Source: Symsagittifera roscoffensis
Taxonomy: Eukaryota; Xenacoelomorpha; Acoela; Convolutidae
NCBI RefSeq assembly: GCF_963678635.1
Contig: NC_087068.1
Coordinates: forward strand, 12,282,027 to 12,346,026
Direction of reading: 5' to 3'
Length of the DNA stretch: 64,000 nt
Below the pieces are notes generated by a model, which saw nothing but the letters and a program-made list of their open reading frames with translations, was not told where the DNA came from and did no database searches. Every line of letters starts with the position of its first letter. Position 1 is the first letter of the stretch. Below, piece after piece: positions 10,374 through 20,283 of this stretch. The translations under genes and the position numbers were made by a program.

Positions 10374-12104
10374 GATAATCCTGTGATGAGAACCAACTTT
10401 CTACTGTTTCTGCTACAAATGTTCTCTTACTCCGAGACAACTACTTGACTAAATAGCAACAATTGTTCTCTTTAACTAACTGAGAACCAACTATATTCTC
10501 TCTCAGTATCAATTGCTCTCTTCGATGACTGAGAACCAACCACTCTTAATAGTAGCTAACAACTGCTCTGACTCTTAAAGGCTCTCCGGTACCCTTCAAT
10601 TCCTATCTTTCTTCAAACTAAGTTTTAGTTAGGTCACGATACTCCCTATCAGTCTGACATTCACTTAAGTCAACCGTCCGCACGTGTTTTAAGACGATAT
10701 CCCTCCCCCTGTCAACACTGCCACGTGCCAAGCTCGGTTTCTTTTATCAATCTTGTCACGCATATTAGATACCCAGTATGCAGTAGGTGTCACAATTTGA
10801 CCAAGCAAACAAATGTCATACAATTTTAATCAGCTGATTCCTGACCTCAGTGAGTTAAGCCCTCTAATACAAATCAACCTATATTTACTCAGTGACCCTC
10901 CCAAGGTCTTTATTTTAGTTATTTCGTTAACGTTCTGACCTCCCAAGGGTAGGGGGAGACATTTTTCATGGATAGCTATTTCATTCCAAGCATCTTAAAT
11001 TTCTATCTATACTCTATTCCAAACGCGACCTTCTAGCTATCAAGGTAAAGTGGTTTGCCTATTAGAGGTCAAATCAAACCGAAAAGTCATCTCCGGGGAA
11101 CTATTTAAGTTCCCCGTCCGTTCATATAATTTAGGAGACTTAATTCTCAAGCTGTGGTCCTATTACTATCAGTTTTTCCTCTGGGACTACTATTCTTTAG
11201 TGTAGTTGAATTGCTTTTAATAGATCACTCGCTGAGCTAAACTGAGCCCAATGTTTACCCAGTCCACTTTGAATTAACTCTACTACTCCAAGGTTGCATT
11301 AAAAAATTGTATGGCTATCATCTTCTTCTCTAAGTCCCATTAATAAATTTCTTTCCAAGTTTTAGCAAGGTGACCCATTCTCAATTCCAGGGGTTGGGTT
11401 GGGGAATACGCCACTTTTCGGTGTTAACCTCGAAGTTTTCTATGCAATTTTGGGGTCAAGACGCCCAAAAGTCAACTTGAGGTCACCCAGGGGTCAAGCG
11501 GGAAGGAGTCACCGGAGGGTTTTCACTCAGAAGGGGTCGTTTTTCGGAGTTCGTATCTTATGTCAATTGCTGCAAAAAAATCATTATGGCACTGTGCATT
11601 ATTTTGCGTTGATTGCCTATTTCCGGTCTAAGGGGTGGTTTTTCAAGTCCTATCAACTTCCGCTCCACCCGTTGGAAAAGATTCAAACTATAACACAACA
11701 TTTATCTTGCCATTAACTATCATCCCTTCAAGTTTCAGCTCCCTGTGATCATTGGAAGCCGAGAAATGAACTCCGGAAATTACGGGTGGGTTTGTTTACT
11801 TAGGGCATAAAACCGGAAATGGTAGCCAGTTTTGTCAAATTTTGTTTTCTGGCATAGGAGTGACGATATTTTCGAAGAGTGAACTATTTTGAACTCGACC
11901 CTTTGTTTGTTTGTTTGCTGTACTTCTTAACTTAATGACGAAGCAATCTTACGCTCAGGTTACTATAGTATGTAATACAGTAGAATCACCGATTCTACAT
12001 TAGGCTCCGATAAATTATTTTTTTTAGTGAAGTGATATAACTTTCTCCTCAAAGTTATTTCACTCATGATGAAAAATTAGTATTTTCTCTCCCCTAAGTT
12101 GATT
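9991..12104. other. Spacer of different composition right of the gap
   Basis: It is less AT-biased than its surroundings and has no convincing gene. It contains a (CT)n tract and dyad repeats at 10336-10590, and tcccaagggtaggggg near 10940 facing ccttgggtag near 10022 in inverted orientation. A GC-richer stretch at 11390-11900 includes one open frame of 105 codons (11399-11716) that I do not recognise and do not believe is coding. The whole may be a decayed mobile element entering from the gap. Confidence 0.4.
10336..10590. repeat. (CT)16 microsatellite plus degenerate ~50-bp dyad repeats
   Basis: A CT tract at 10340-10372 is followed by four or five degenerate units of about 50 bp. Each has TTGTTCTCT or TTGCTCTCT on the left and TGAGAACCAAC on the right (for example 10457-10490 and 10509-10545). 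Within a unit, GTTCTC and GAGAAC are inverted, so each can fold into a short hairpin. Confidence 0.55.
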
Positions 12105-12110
12105 TGGGGT

Positions 12111-12143
12111 GGGGGGGGGGGGGGGGTATTGTACGGTTGATCC
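12111..12143 (+). repeat. Poly-G tract with GTACGGTTGATCC motif (transposon-end-like)
   Basis: G16 at 12111-12126 is followed by tatt and GTACGGTTGATCC at 12131-12143. This is the exact reverse complement of the 13-mer at 4491-4503, which also sits beside a C homopolymer. It lies about 360 bp upstream of the conserved promoter block of gene C. Confidence 0.55.
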
Positions 12144-12504
12144 GATTTTTTTTTTGCGGGAATTAATTTTTTTGTTCCTAAATATATAGACGGCTATGAA
12201 ACTAAGATTGTGAATTAGGCGAATTCCTTGCAACGCGACAACTCAGAGAGTTGCTAACAACTAACAAAAAAACACGAACCCTGAAATTCCTCCTCATAAG
12301 TTGTCCAATCTTGGAATAAGAATTAGGTTAACGCATGAATTGTATAAATCAATTTGATGCATTTTGGACAATCATGCAAAACAATTATGTAGCTTTTTCT
12401 ATTGCTGTAAACTATTTGCGTCATAAATAAGAGTTTTGATTTTTACTTCCAAATCTGGACCATAAATTAAACTTTAACTTTTTAGTCATAACCAGCAACT
12501 CTCA

Positions 12505-12851
12505 TAAATGTACTGTTCAGCTGTCAGATTCGTTTTTACATACGTGTTGTTTAAAGTTGATATTCACTTTTCTTTACGGTGTTTTCTGTTTATAATGGCA
12601 TGATTTTTTCAGTTTTTGTGTACTTTTTCTTACGCCAGTCTTTTTTGCACGCATTAAAATTTGATTAAAAATGAACAGCGCGTAAGCGTTGGTGGAATAA
12701 TCTTGGCCGGGGCTTGGCAACATCAAAAATTACCAAAACAAACCAAACAAAGCTATGTTTAAAAAGATTTGAGTACCAACTACTTAAAAATATACCTTTT
12801 TTTCATTGATTTGATCATCGGTTCAGGTGCATAGAGCGTAATCTAACACAG
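12505..12851 (+). promoter_or_regulatory. Promoter-proximal block and non-coding first exon of PLAC8 gene C
   Basis: This is the counterpart of 6190-6536. The invariant core at 12711-12744 reads GGCTTGGCAACATC, then AAAAATTACCAAAACAAACC. The exon-1 block around 12797-12834 contains TTTTTTTCATTG and GGTTCAGGTGCATA. The donor ACACAG|GTAAGA lies at 12851/12852, and the acceptor TTTGTTTTAG is at 13298-13307. The cryptic spacing and sequence are kept while the DNA on both sides has diverged, which points to regulatory constraint or recent common ancestry. Confidence 0.55.
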
Positions 12852-13367
12852 GTAAGATGTTTTTTTGAGCGTAATTTTAAAGTCGTAATTGAGCGTAATT
12901 TTAAATTTTGAATTTTTAATGTTTTTGCGACGTGAATTTGCTCAGATTATTACGTAAATTTTTTCGGAAGTTTAAAATTGAATTGCTTGAAAGTCATGAT
13001 AATTCATTAACAGCGAAAAGAGTATATTGAGTGACTTAAAAGACCATAAGCGGCATAACATTTAAAAAAACGGCGTAGAAAATATCAGTACAGATTAGCT
13101 CCAATCTTCATATACAAAACTATTTTAATTGGATATAAAGTGGAGGGGTGCCTCGGAAAAATCAATGCAAAACCTGATAAGACTAGCATGGCTTTATTTG
13201 ATTGATTCAGTTTTGAACCATTAACTTCATATATCCATAACAGCATATAGTAATGACTTGATTTTAGATTTATATTGTGATGTGTTGATGTATATTGTTT
13301 GTTTTAGGCTTAAAAAAGTAATATTTCCGTTTGCAAAAAAAAACAAACAAACAAATAAATAATCAAA

Positions 13368-14673
13368 ATGGGTGAATGGAACCACGGATTGTTCGGCTGC
13401 TTCGACCAGTGCAAGACTTGTATTCTGGCCGTTCTGTTCCCGTGCTATCTGGCCGGTAAGATCGGCGAATCAGTTGGGGAGAACTGCTGTCTGCACGGCT
13501 TCTTCCCATGTCTGCCTTGCCGAATCGGAGTCCGACAAAAGGTAGCCTGCTTTCTCCATTTAACTGAGCGGATCTACTTAACAGTTGCCCCCCCCCCCTT
13601 TTTTAAGAAAGGGGGGCAATTGTTAAGTAGGTTAAGTTGTCGCATTTTCGGCCAATCAGATTGCAGCAAAGTTCGAATTTCAAATAAAACGCTCAACTGG
13701 TATTTACTGCTTTCAGTAATAGGGGTGGCAGTTCTTAAGTAAATACGAAGGGAAGGGCGATTATTAAGTAGATCCAACTGAGCTTTTGAAATAGAATGGA
13801 CTTCTAAAAAAATAAACCAAATAGAACAAATCAAAAATTGTTTCGACATTCGTTGTCTTTTTCACACCATCAATCAGAATTGTTGTTTGTATTGTACACT
13901 GCCTCAATAACATAAACTCTGATTTATGGTCTGAGAACAAAATGATCGCTTTAAATTCTCACAACAAAAAAGAGTTTAGTTTACGGTAACTTGCACTTTT
14001 TGTGAGAATTTAGAACGCTGATTTTCTCTCAGGCCGTAAACCTGAGTTTTTGTTATCGAACTATTGGATAAACAACAATTTTGATTTATGGTGTGAAAAA
14101 AAAGTCGAAATGGATTTTGGTTTTTTGAACTTATTGAAATACAAAAAATTCTTGGTGTAACGTTTTTTTAGCTGTAAAAATATTTTATTGCTCTCTACTG
14201 AACAACAATTTCTGGTTGATTAATTGTAAAAAGGCGGCTTTCGTACACTCTAAAAATTATTCACCCTTTTTTTTATCTCAAAAACAAGTGAAAAATGAAT
14301 TGTGCGTTATTCTTGACACGTTCACGTGAAAAAAGACTACAAGAGCTACTTGATTTTTCAATAAAAAAACGCTTGAACTTTTTAAATATTTTCAATCAAT
14401 TGTAACAGCGAGAGTAATTGTATTGCCCGCACGTTCTTCACTTGATTTTTCTCTAATTGTTATTATAAATACAGTAGCTTAATTTTGAATAATGAATCAT
14501 GTTTGACCAAAACTACAATTCTTTAGGTGAGAGCACACCGTGGAATTGAGAGGAAAGAGAAAGACGACCACCTGCACCTGCTGACTATAATGGAAGACAT
14601 GATCTGCCTGCAAATTTTCGGATGCTGCGCCCTCATTCAGGAATACAATGAGATGGAGATTGCACGCAATTAG
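13368..14673 (+). CDS. PLAC8-family cysteine-rich protein, gene C (2 coding exons)
   Basis: The coding exons are 13368-13541 (58 codons) and 14527-14673 (48 codons plus TAG), giving a 106-residue protein. The phase-0 intron at 13542-14526 follows VRQK, as in gene B. The protein opens MGEWNHGLFGCFDQCKTC, continues LFPCYLAGKIGESVGENCC, and ends with an exon that matches gene B at 36 of 48 positions by hand alignment. It differs at the C-terminal metal or disulfide motif: gene B has CGVCALCQ where gene C has FGCCALIQ, so the Cys before the invariant Gln is now Ile and the first Cys is Phe. This may mean altered folding or function, or early decay. The frame, splice sites and 3' UTR are intact. 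A poly(A) signal is at 14894-14899. The intron carries a 206-bp transposon. Confidence 0.9.
13570..13775. mobile_element. 206-bp non-autonomous DNA transposon (MITE) with 8-bp target duplication
   Basis: It is bounded by a perfect direct repeat AACTGAGC at 13562-13569 and 13776-13783. The left end is GGATCTACTTAACAGTTGCC, and the reverse complement of the right end is GGATCTACTTAATAATCGCC (16 of 20 match). A second inner inverted repeat (13572-13590 against 13611-13630) makes a stem capped by C and G runs, so the left half can fold on itself. It has no coding capacity. An 8-bp duplication is typical of hAT and P superfamilies, but the terminal bases do not settle which. Confidence 0.8.
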
Positions 14674-15708
14674 ACCAAGAATAGATTGCCAAACAAACAA
14701 CAAACAAATAACAACACCATCAAGACTCTGGAAACTACATGCATCTGCTTGGCAACATATATAAATGTAGTGAAATTATAAAAATAGCTTCTGAGTTGAA
14801 TCTAAAGTTTATTTTTACAATTTGGTGTACATATTAGCTATATATTACGAAATGGTGACAACGACAACAGTCAACCCATTGATTGTAAAATTGAATAAAA
14901 TCGTAGAAAACGGATAATTGATTATAAAATTATGTCTTTTGTTCCGAGTTGTTCTCCACACACTGAAAACGCTCATCAATTAAATCTCTACGACAAAAAC
15001 ACTTATCATACAATTCCATAAATGCAATGTATGGTAAAAAAAATCCCATACTTCTTTCATACAATTTCGAAAAAAAGATTGAGAAAAAACCTGAACTAAT
15101 TTTTGAGGCTAGCTGGGCCCAAAGAAAGTGTTTGTTGACAAAAAAACTAATTTCTTACTTTTGCAATGTGTTAAAATTGTATGACACAAAATTTCTCTAC
15201 AGACGATGATGATCTATTTTTTCAGAAATTATGAAACACATTTTAAAAAAAATTTGAATAACAGTTAACAGCGTTTTTAGTTGTCATTAAAGACGAGCTT
15301 TTAATTTGTAATGAAAAAAGCGCATCTTACATTTTTGATATACAAAAACTGTTTGGATAAACATTTTTCCTTAAGAAAAAAATAACCAGAAATTACTCAC
15401 AGTAGCTTTTATCTAACAGTTTTCACGTTTTTTCATGTTTGTTGAATAACAAAACTCTTGGACAAAAAAATGCTTGACTTACAAAATTTTATACAAAAAG
15501 TAGTAGGATAAACGTTGTTTTTTAAAAAGACTGCAACAGGAGGGAACACCTAAGTAGAACTTATAGATACAGTACTCGTAATTTACAATACCCATAATGA
15601 GACTTGCTTCAGTCTTCTGATGCTTCAATAATTCCAATCACTAAAAAAATGTAAATCGAGAACTGTCAAACAATTCACTGTGAAATTTCAACAAGTATTT
15701 TTAAATTT
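14674..15708. other. 3' UTR of gene C and AT-rich spacer
   Basis: The first part aligns with the gene B 3' UTR (tagaccaagaatagat, then aacaa repeats, then tgtagtgaaatt). AATAAA is at 14894-14899. The rest is AT-rich with only short chance frames, and no gene is seen before the repeat block that starts at 15709. Confidence 0.55.
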
Positions 15709-16058
15709 TGGAACCAGTTCAAAACAAGTACTTTATATACTCAATTATATTCTTGACAATTATCTCTGTAAAATACTTAGAACTAACCAATCATGATACA
15801 TAACTTACAATAATTTGTAAAGCTGCAACTATTTATAGTTTCAGCCAGAGAAGAAAAAATTTAACTAAGAAAGCGGTTGCTCTTCCTCTCCTCTAACCTC
15901 GTTAGAATACCAGTATATACTAGATCTTTTGAGGCTAGGAAATATTCAGGAAAAATTAGGATCGGTATTAGTCTTAGAAGTTGCACAAATCTATCGGTCA
16001 AAAATAAGCTAGCGTTACTAACAGACGTTGTACACTTTCCAAAATTACTCTATGAAAA
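15709..16058 (-). mobile_element. Diverged copy of the Penelope-associated 3' block
   Basis: From ggaaccagttcaaaaca to actctatgaaaaa it aligns with 32838-33236, 37927-38287 and 60308-60666, and in part with 36228-36305, 40190-40270 and 41620-41820. In those copies the block lies just 3' of the minus-strand Penelope-like coding fragment. Here the coding part is absent and homology stops abruptly at about 16058, so this is best read as a 5'-truncated insertion. Its divergence shows it is older than the copies on the right. Confidence 0.5.
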
Positions 16059-17189
16059 AGCTACACAAAACATGAACTCTTCTGTTGCGACCAAACAAAT
16101 CTCGCGCAGACCAATTATAATTTAAATTTAGAAAAACCAGACATAAATTGGAATAAAAATGTTATACCAATCGAAAATAGAATTAGTTTAACTCCAAGTC
16201 TCAATAAGTCTAGTCAAATCAAGCCAATATTGCAGCCGTAAAATTTTTTGCATAAAACGTATTTTTTGAATATATTACAAGTATTTGAAGCTATACATAA
16301 ACGCGCTGTCGACAAAGAACTGATATATACTTCAAAACTTCAAATCTGCATTAATTTTGTAAATTCTTTAAATTTTAAAGTTTTTTCAATCAAAAATTCA
16401 AAAATACAAACGTTACCTAGGAAAAACTACTTAAGAATCAGTTCATGCAAAAAATTATGTTTCCTTGCTTATTGAGGTTCATCTCTGTTTTTTTTTCTTC
16501 ATCTAATAAAAAAACAGAACTTCTAAGCAACTAAGTTAATTCATAACCAGATCATCAATATCTGAAGCTAAATCAACCTTGAATCTAAATCTTAAATTCT
16601 TATTCAAAACATGTACCTTAATCTGATTTCAAAGCCACATCATCAAGGTTTTGCTTGGATCTCTTCACAATTTCAATCTCACCTCGTAATTTAATGTATA
16701 ACGACCCCAACTTTCGTTTCATTTTCCATCGCTTACATACGACCCAGGACTAACTGAAATTTTTCGTAGAAAATTACCTTTCAAATTAGGCTAATTAGAA
16801 CTTCGGTTACTCACCCTTCACTTGAATCCCACCTCTCAAATGACTCAGTCCTAAAACAACTTTTAGCATTAGTTAAAACTAAAATAGTATCTAACGATCT
16901 ACCTGCGTTCTAATTATACCTGAACCTTGTGAATTGCTTTACTATTCTCCAACTCTCGATCTCGTATTGATCCCCCTGTAAGTACGAACAATTTTATTTA
17001 GATGTAAACAAAGCCTCATTTTTTCAGGAGCTGGAAAAAAATCTTTCTTTTGAAAGAAGAGACTCTCCCTGACCCTTCTTGCCACGACAAAACCACCCGA
17101 GTATTAAGATAACCTCACAAAAAACCTAAAAACTAACATTTCAGCAAATTGAGCTGACATTTGGTTGTTGGTTCATCATTCTAATACTT
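16059..17189. other. AT-rich sequence between the repeat block and the Gypsy-type remnant
   Basis: No recognisable coding sequence. It may include the 5' LTR and leader of the Gypsy-type element, but I found no matching 3' LTR and no clear primer-binding site, so I do not assign one. Confidence 0.3.
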
Positions 17190-17562
17190 ATGTCAAAAGA
17201 TAATTTAGGAATTAAACAAACACTAATTCAGCATAGTTGCATAATTAACACTTCTAGAAACGACCTTGTCATTACAACTCATAAACAAAAGATAGGATAT
17301 ATCAGATCAAAAAAGCAAAAGAAAGGAGGCCATAATCTCTACGCAGAAACATATTTAAAAAACTCAAATTTCCAGAACACGCATCGCTGTTTGCGAAACT
17401 GACCCGACAACTTTACAAAAAAATTGAAAACCTGAGAGATTCATTTCAAGAAAAAAATAAGCCATTCAACAATCAACGGTACTTTTCTGAATCAGAAGCT
17501 ACATCAGCATCATATATAAGAAATAAACATAGAAAAAAAACAATTATTGTCGAAAACCAGTA
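17190..17562 (+). pseudogene. Frameshifted open frame upstream of gag
   Basis: One frame is open from 17190 to 17402. A second frame takes over near 17347 and runs to the TAA at 17560-17562 (FPEHASLFAKLTRQLYKKIE, then NLRDSFQEKNKPF and an Arg/Lys-rich end). The overlap suggests one ancestral charged, helical frame of at least 110 codons broken by a single frameshift. It could be the N-terminal part of the gag polyprotein or a separate small frame. I do not recognise a domain. Confidence 0.4.
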
Positions 17563-18460
17563 AGACTATATAATTGGAATCAAACAATGAGCTACATTGA
17601 AAACTACACTTTAATTGTCATACCAAATAAAATATGAATCAATTCCAGGAAAACTTTGAAGATGAGACTCAATTCTCCCATTTGTCATTGATCTCACATG
17701 CGACTCATCACAAGGACAAATACAGTTTTGTCACAATCTGATTATGAAACTTTTTCGGAAACCAAATAGCCCAAGCACACCGGAAATTAAAACAAAAAGA
17801 CAAGTAATAGATCACTACTTACCAAGTATTATTACTAAAACCTCACAATTTGGCATGTTCACTAGTGAAATTTATCTCCAGATTCAATTTTACGCCCACT
17901 CTTAACAATACAGATTCAGGCCTAAGAACCGAACAACTCACTTCGAAGTTTCCATGATAAGATAAAAACTCAAACAGATCGTACTAAAGTTTATCCTATT
18001 TTTCAACAAAAGGTTCACAACCCAACCAATAAATTTTTGATGAAGACCAATCACAATAGTCAGAAGACAAAGAGCACTTTCATAGAAATTAACTAAAAAA
18101 GAACTCTAGTTAAAGAAAATAACAAAAGCACGGCATAAAAAAACAGATGTTTTTTACAGATAAATTTGAAACCTATACCAATCCATTAAGAACACAAAAA
18201 ACGCAACCTAAAATTGTCAACGAACCGAACTTGGCATAACCAATTCATAACACACAATTACAGTATCGAACAAATACTCGAGGCTACCAACCACAATCAA
18301 TGAGAATTGATATTTCATCAACATATTATTTACAACAACATAAAATTAGTCAAAATCAACTCAATTTTTTTTACATATACATAATACAGCAAAATCAGTT
18401 CAATTGATTATAAAAACATACCTCATGGGTGGATCATCTAGATGATCAAACAAATCACTG

Positions 18461-19260
18461 ATGGTTTTGAGAGGGACAGACCCTGTATACTCCGTAGAAG
18501 GCTATTTAATTACTGTCACAGCCAATTTAGTTTTAAATATCGGCCCAGAACCTGTAAATACACCACTGCCTCAACATTGGAATCATAGACGTACAGCATT
18601 GATACAAGCCACAATTGAGGGCACAGCCCAAAAATGGTTTTCAGACCTAAGGAAATTGAATCCAATGGGAAACGTTTCACACAAGAGTTCTCAAAAGAAA
18701 AAAACAATATCAAAGAGCTTCATGCAACGAAATACGCAGATTCTTGAAAAAAAACTATAAGAAGACTTGCCAAAAGAATAAAAACTGTGGCACAAAAAGC
18801 ATTTTTTTGAACCCACTTCATTATAAGAACACAAAATTGACAGAAATTCTTTTGATGACATTAACAACACAATTAGAAAAAATAGCAATAAAAAGAGAGC
18901 ACCACATCCATCTTCAATACGAAAACCAGAAATAGATTTCTGCAAACTTGTAGATAAATTAGAACAAACAGAAATCGCAAGGAAATTAGAAGAAACAGAA
19001 AAATTAAAATTACTGTGTGTGAGTAATTTTCAAGACTCAGACAGTGAATCAGCTGATAAGATCAGTCAATTTCTCAACATATACGAAAATAATCTGAGTT
19101 TTGAAGGAAAACTTTGATTCAAAAAAGACGTAACTAATGCCGCAGATATGGACACAAAATTGCCGAATGTAGAGAAGAGCAACAAGATAAATCAGACAGA
19201 TTACCAAGTCATAATGAACCAAAGAAGTCTTTTACCAGTAAATGAAGAAAGATCAAAACC
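18461..19260 (+). pseudogene. Gag remnant of a Ty3/Gypsy-type retrotransposon
   Basis: Gag forms the capsid and nucleocapsid of the particle. The first 60 codons from the ATG at 18461 are well preserved: a YSVEGYLITVTANL segment and then HWNHRRTALIQATIEGTAQKW, with RRxALIxxxxxGxAxxW typical of Gypsy capsid. After FSDL at about 18648 the frame shifts to one reading RFTQEFSKEKNN, a usual capsid motif. Further stops and shifts follow. At 19129-19170 a nucleocapsid zinc knuckle survives in part, as C-RRYG-H-KIAE-C. Its first Cys position reads CGT (Arg) and is followed by an in-frame TAA. The gene is dead. Confidence 0.7.
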
Positions 19261-19983
19261 TACCAAACAATAATATAAAAAAAAACAATAGCTCACAATA
19301 CTTTTCCGTCTGATTACAATATTATTAGATCACAATGACCACAGGTCAATAACCCTCGAGGGAGATTCCCATATTGAAAAAAAATTCTCAAAATTATTCA
19401 CAAAATAGGTATAGCCAGTCAAGTAGTCACAAAATAAGTACAAAAACAATTACTCAAGATCAATTTCTATTAGAAATAACAAACTAACTTTTACAGAAAT
19501 TGTTCATATTCCAGAAAACCTAATCGATTTTACTAAAATGACGTTTCAAGGCATTCTTCAAACAACCGCAATAGGAATGACTCAAATAATAGATCTAGAA
19601 ATTACTCTAATAACAATAGGAACAACAAAAATTATGATGTAGAAGCAACAGAGTAGAAGCAACAGCAACTAAAATGAAATCCAGAAACAACTCACGCTTT
19701 TCAAAAGATCAAATAATAATTACAGAAGTTGTGCACCAAAACATTAACGGCAGTTAATCAAGTTCAATTCAAGCTACAGTCGAATCAACTCCAGGCTCAC
19801 CATGAATACTTAATATTGAAACGGCAGAATTGCTATTAAGTCATATATAGTGTGAGAGCACCGACGACGAAAGTGAAAACTAAAACAACTTAATCTTTAA
19901 TATATTAACAAAGAACATGAATATGAAACTCGAGTTCACTTTGATAACTGTTAGAACTTTTATATCGACAGTAGCACTGACAA

Positions 19984-20232
19984 ATGCGGCATAACGCAAA
20001 CAACTGTTATAAATTATACTCCACATGTTTACAAAACTCAAGCCAATACAAACAATATACATCAACATACAACGCCAAAATCACCTCGGCCTCAATGAAA
20101 ATTTTTGGACCAGTCCTTTTTTTACTTGTCAACATCCAGCTCCAGCAATACAGTGTTTCAATAGATTCAGGAGCAGAACCAAACATCATTAAGATCAAAA
20201 AATGCAACAAAAAACACTCACTCTACCCTTAA
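19984..20232 (+). pseudogene. Retroviral-type aspartic protease remnant
   Basis: The open frame contains YSVSIDSGAEPNIIKI with the catalytic Asp-Ser-Gly-Ala at 20164-20175, and a hydrophobic strand before it (FGPVLFLLVNIQL). The order gag, protease, then pol is that of Gypsy elements. The flap and C-terminal part are not preserved, because the frame ends in TAA soon after the active site. A frame of 54 codons upstream (19480-19640, HIPENLIDFTKMTFQGIL) may be the linker from gag. Confidence 0.6.
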
Positions 20233-20283
20233 TTTATCTTTTACAAAACCCTAAGAAAATTAGCTACAGAAAAAAATACAAGC

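Noticed and set aside
11399-11716. 105-codon + strand frame right of the gap
   Set aside because: The composition is not protein-like, it shows no motif and there is no splice or promoter context. It probably reflects the locally higher GC content.
16059-17189. 5' LTR of the Gypsy-type element
   Set aside because: No second copy of this stretch and no primer-binding site next to it were found, so the call is unsupported.
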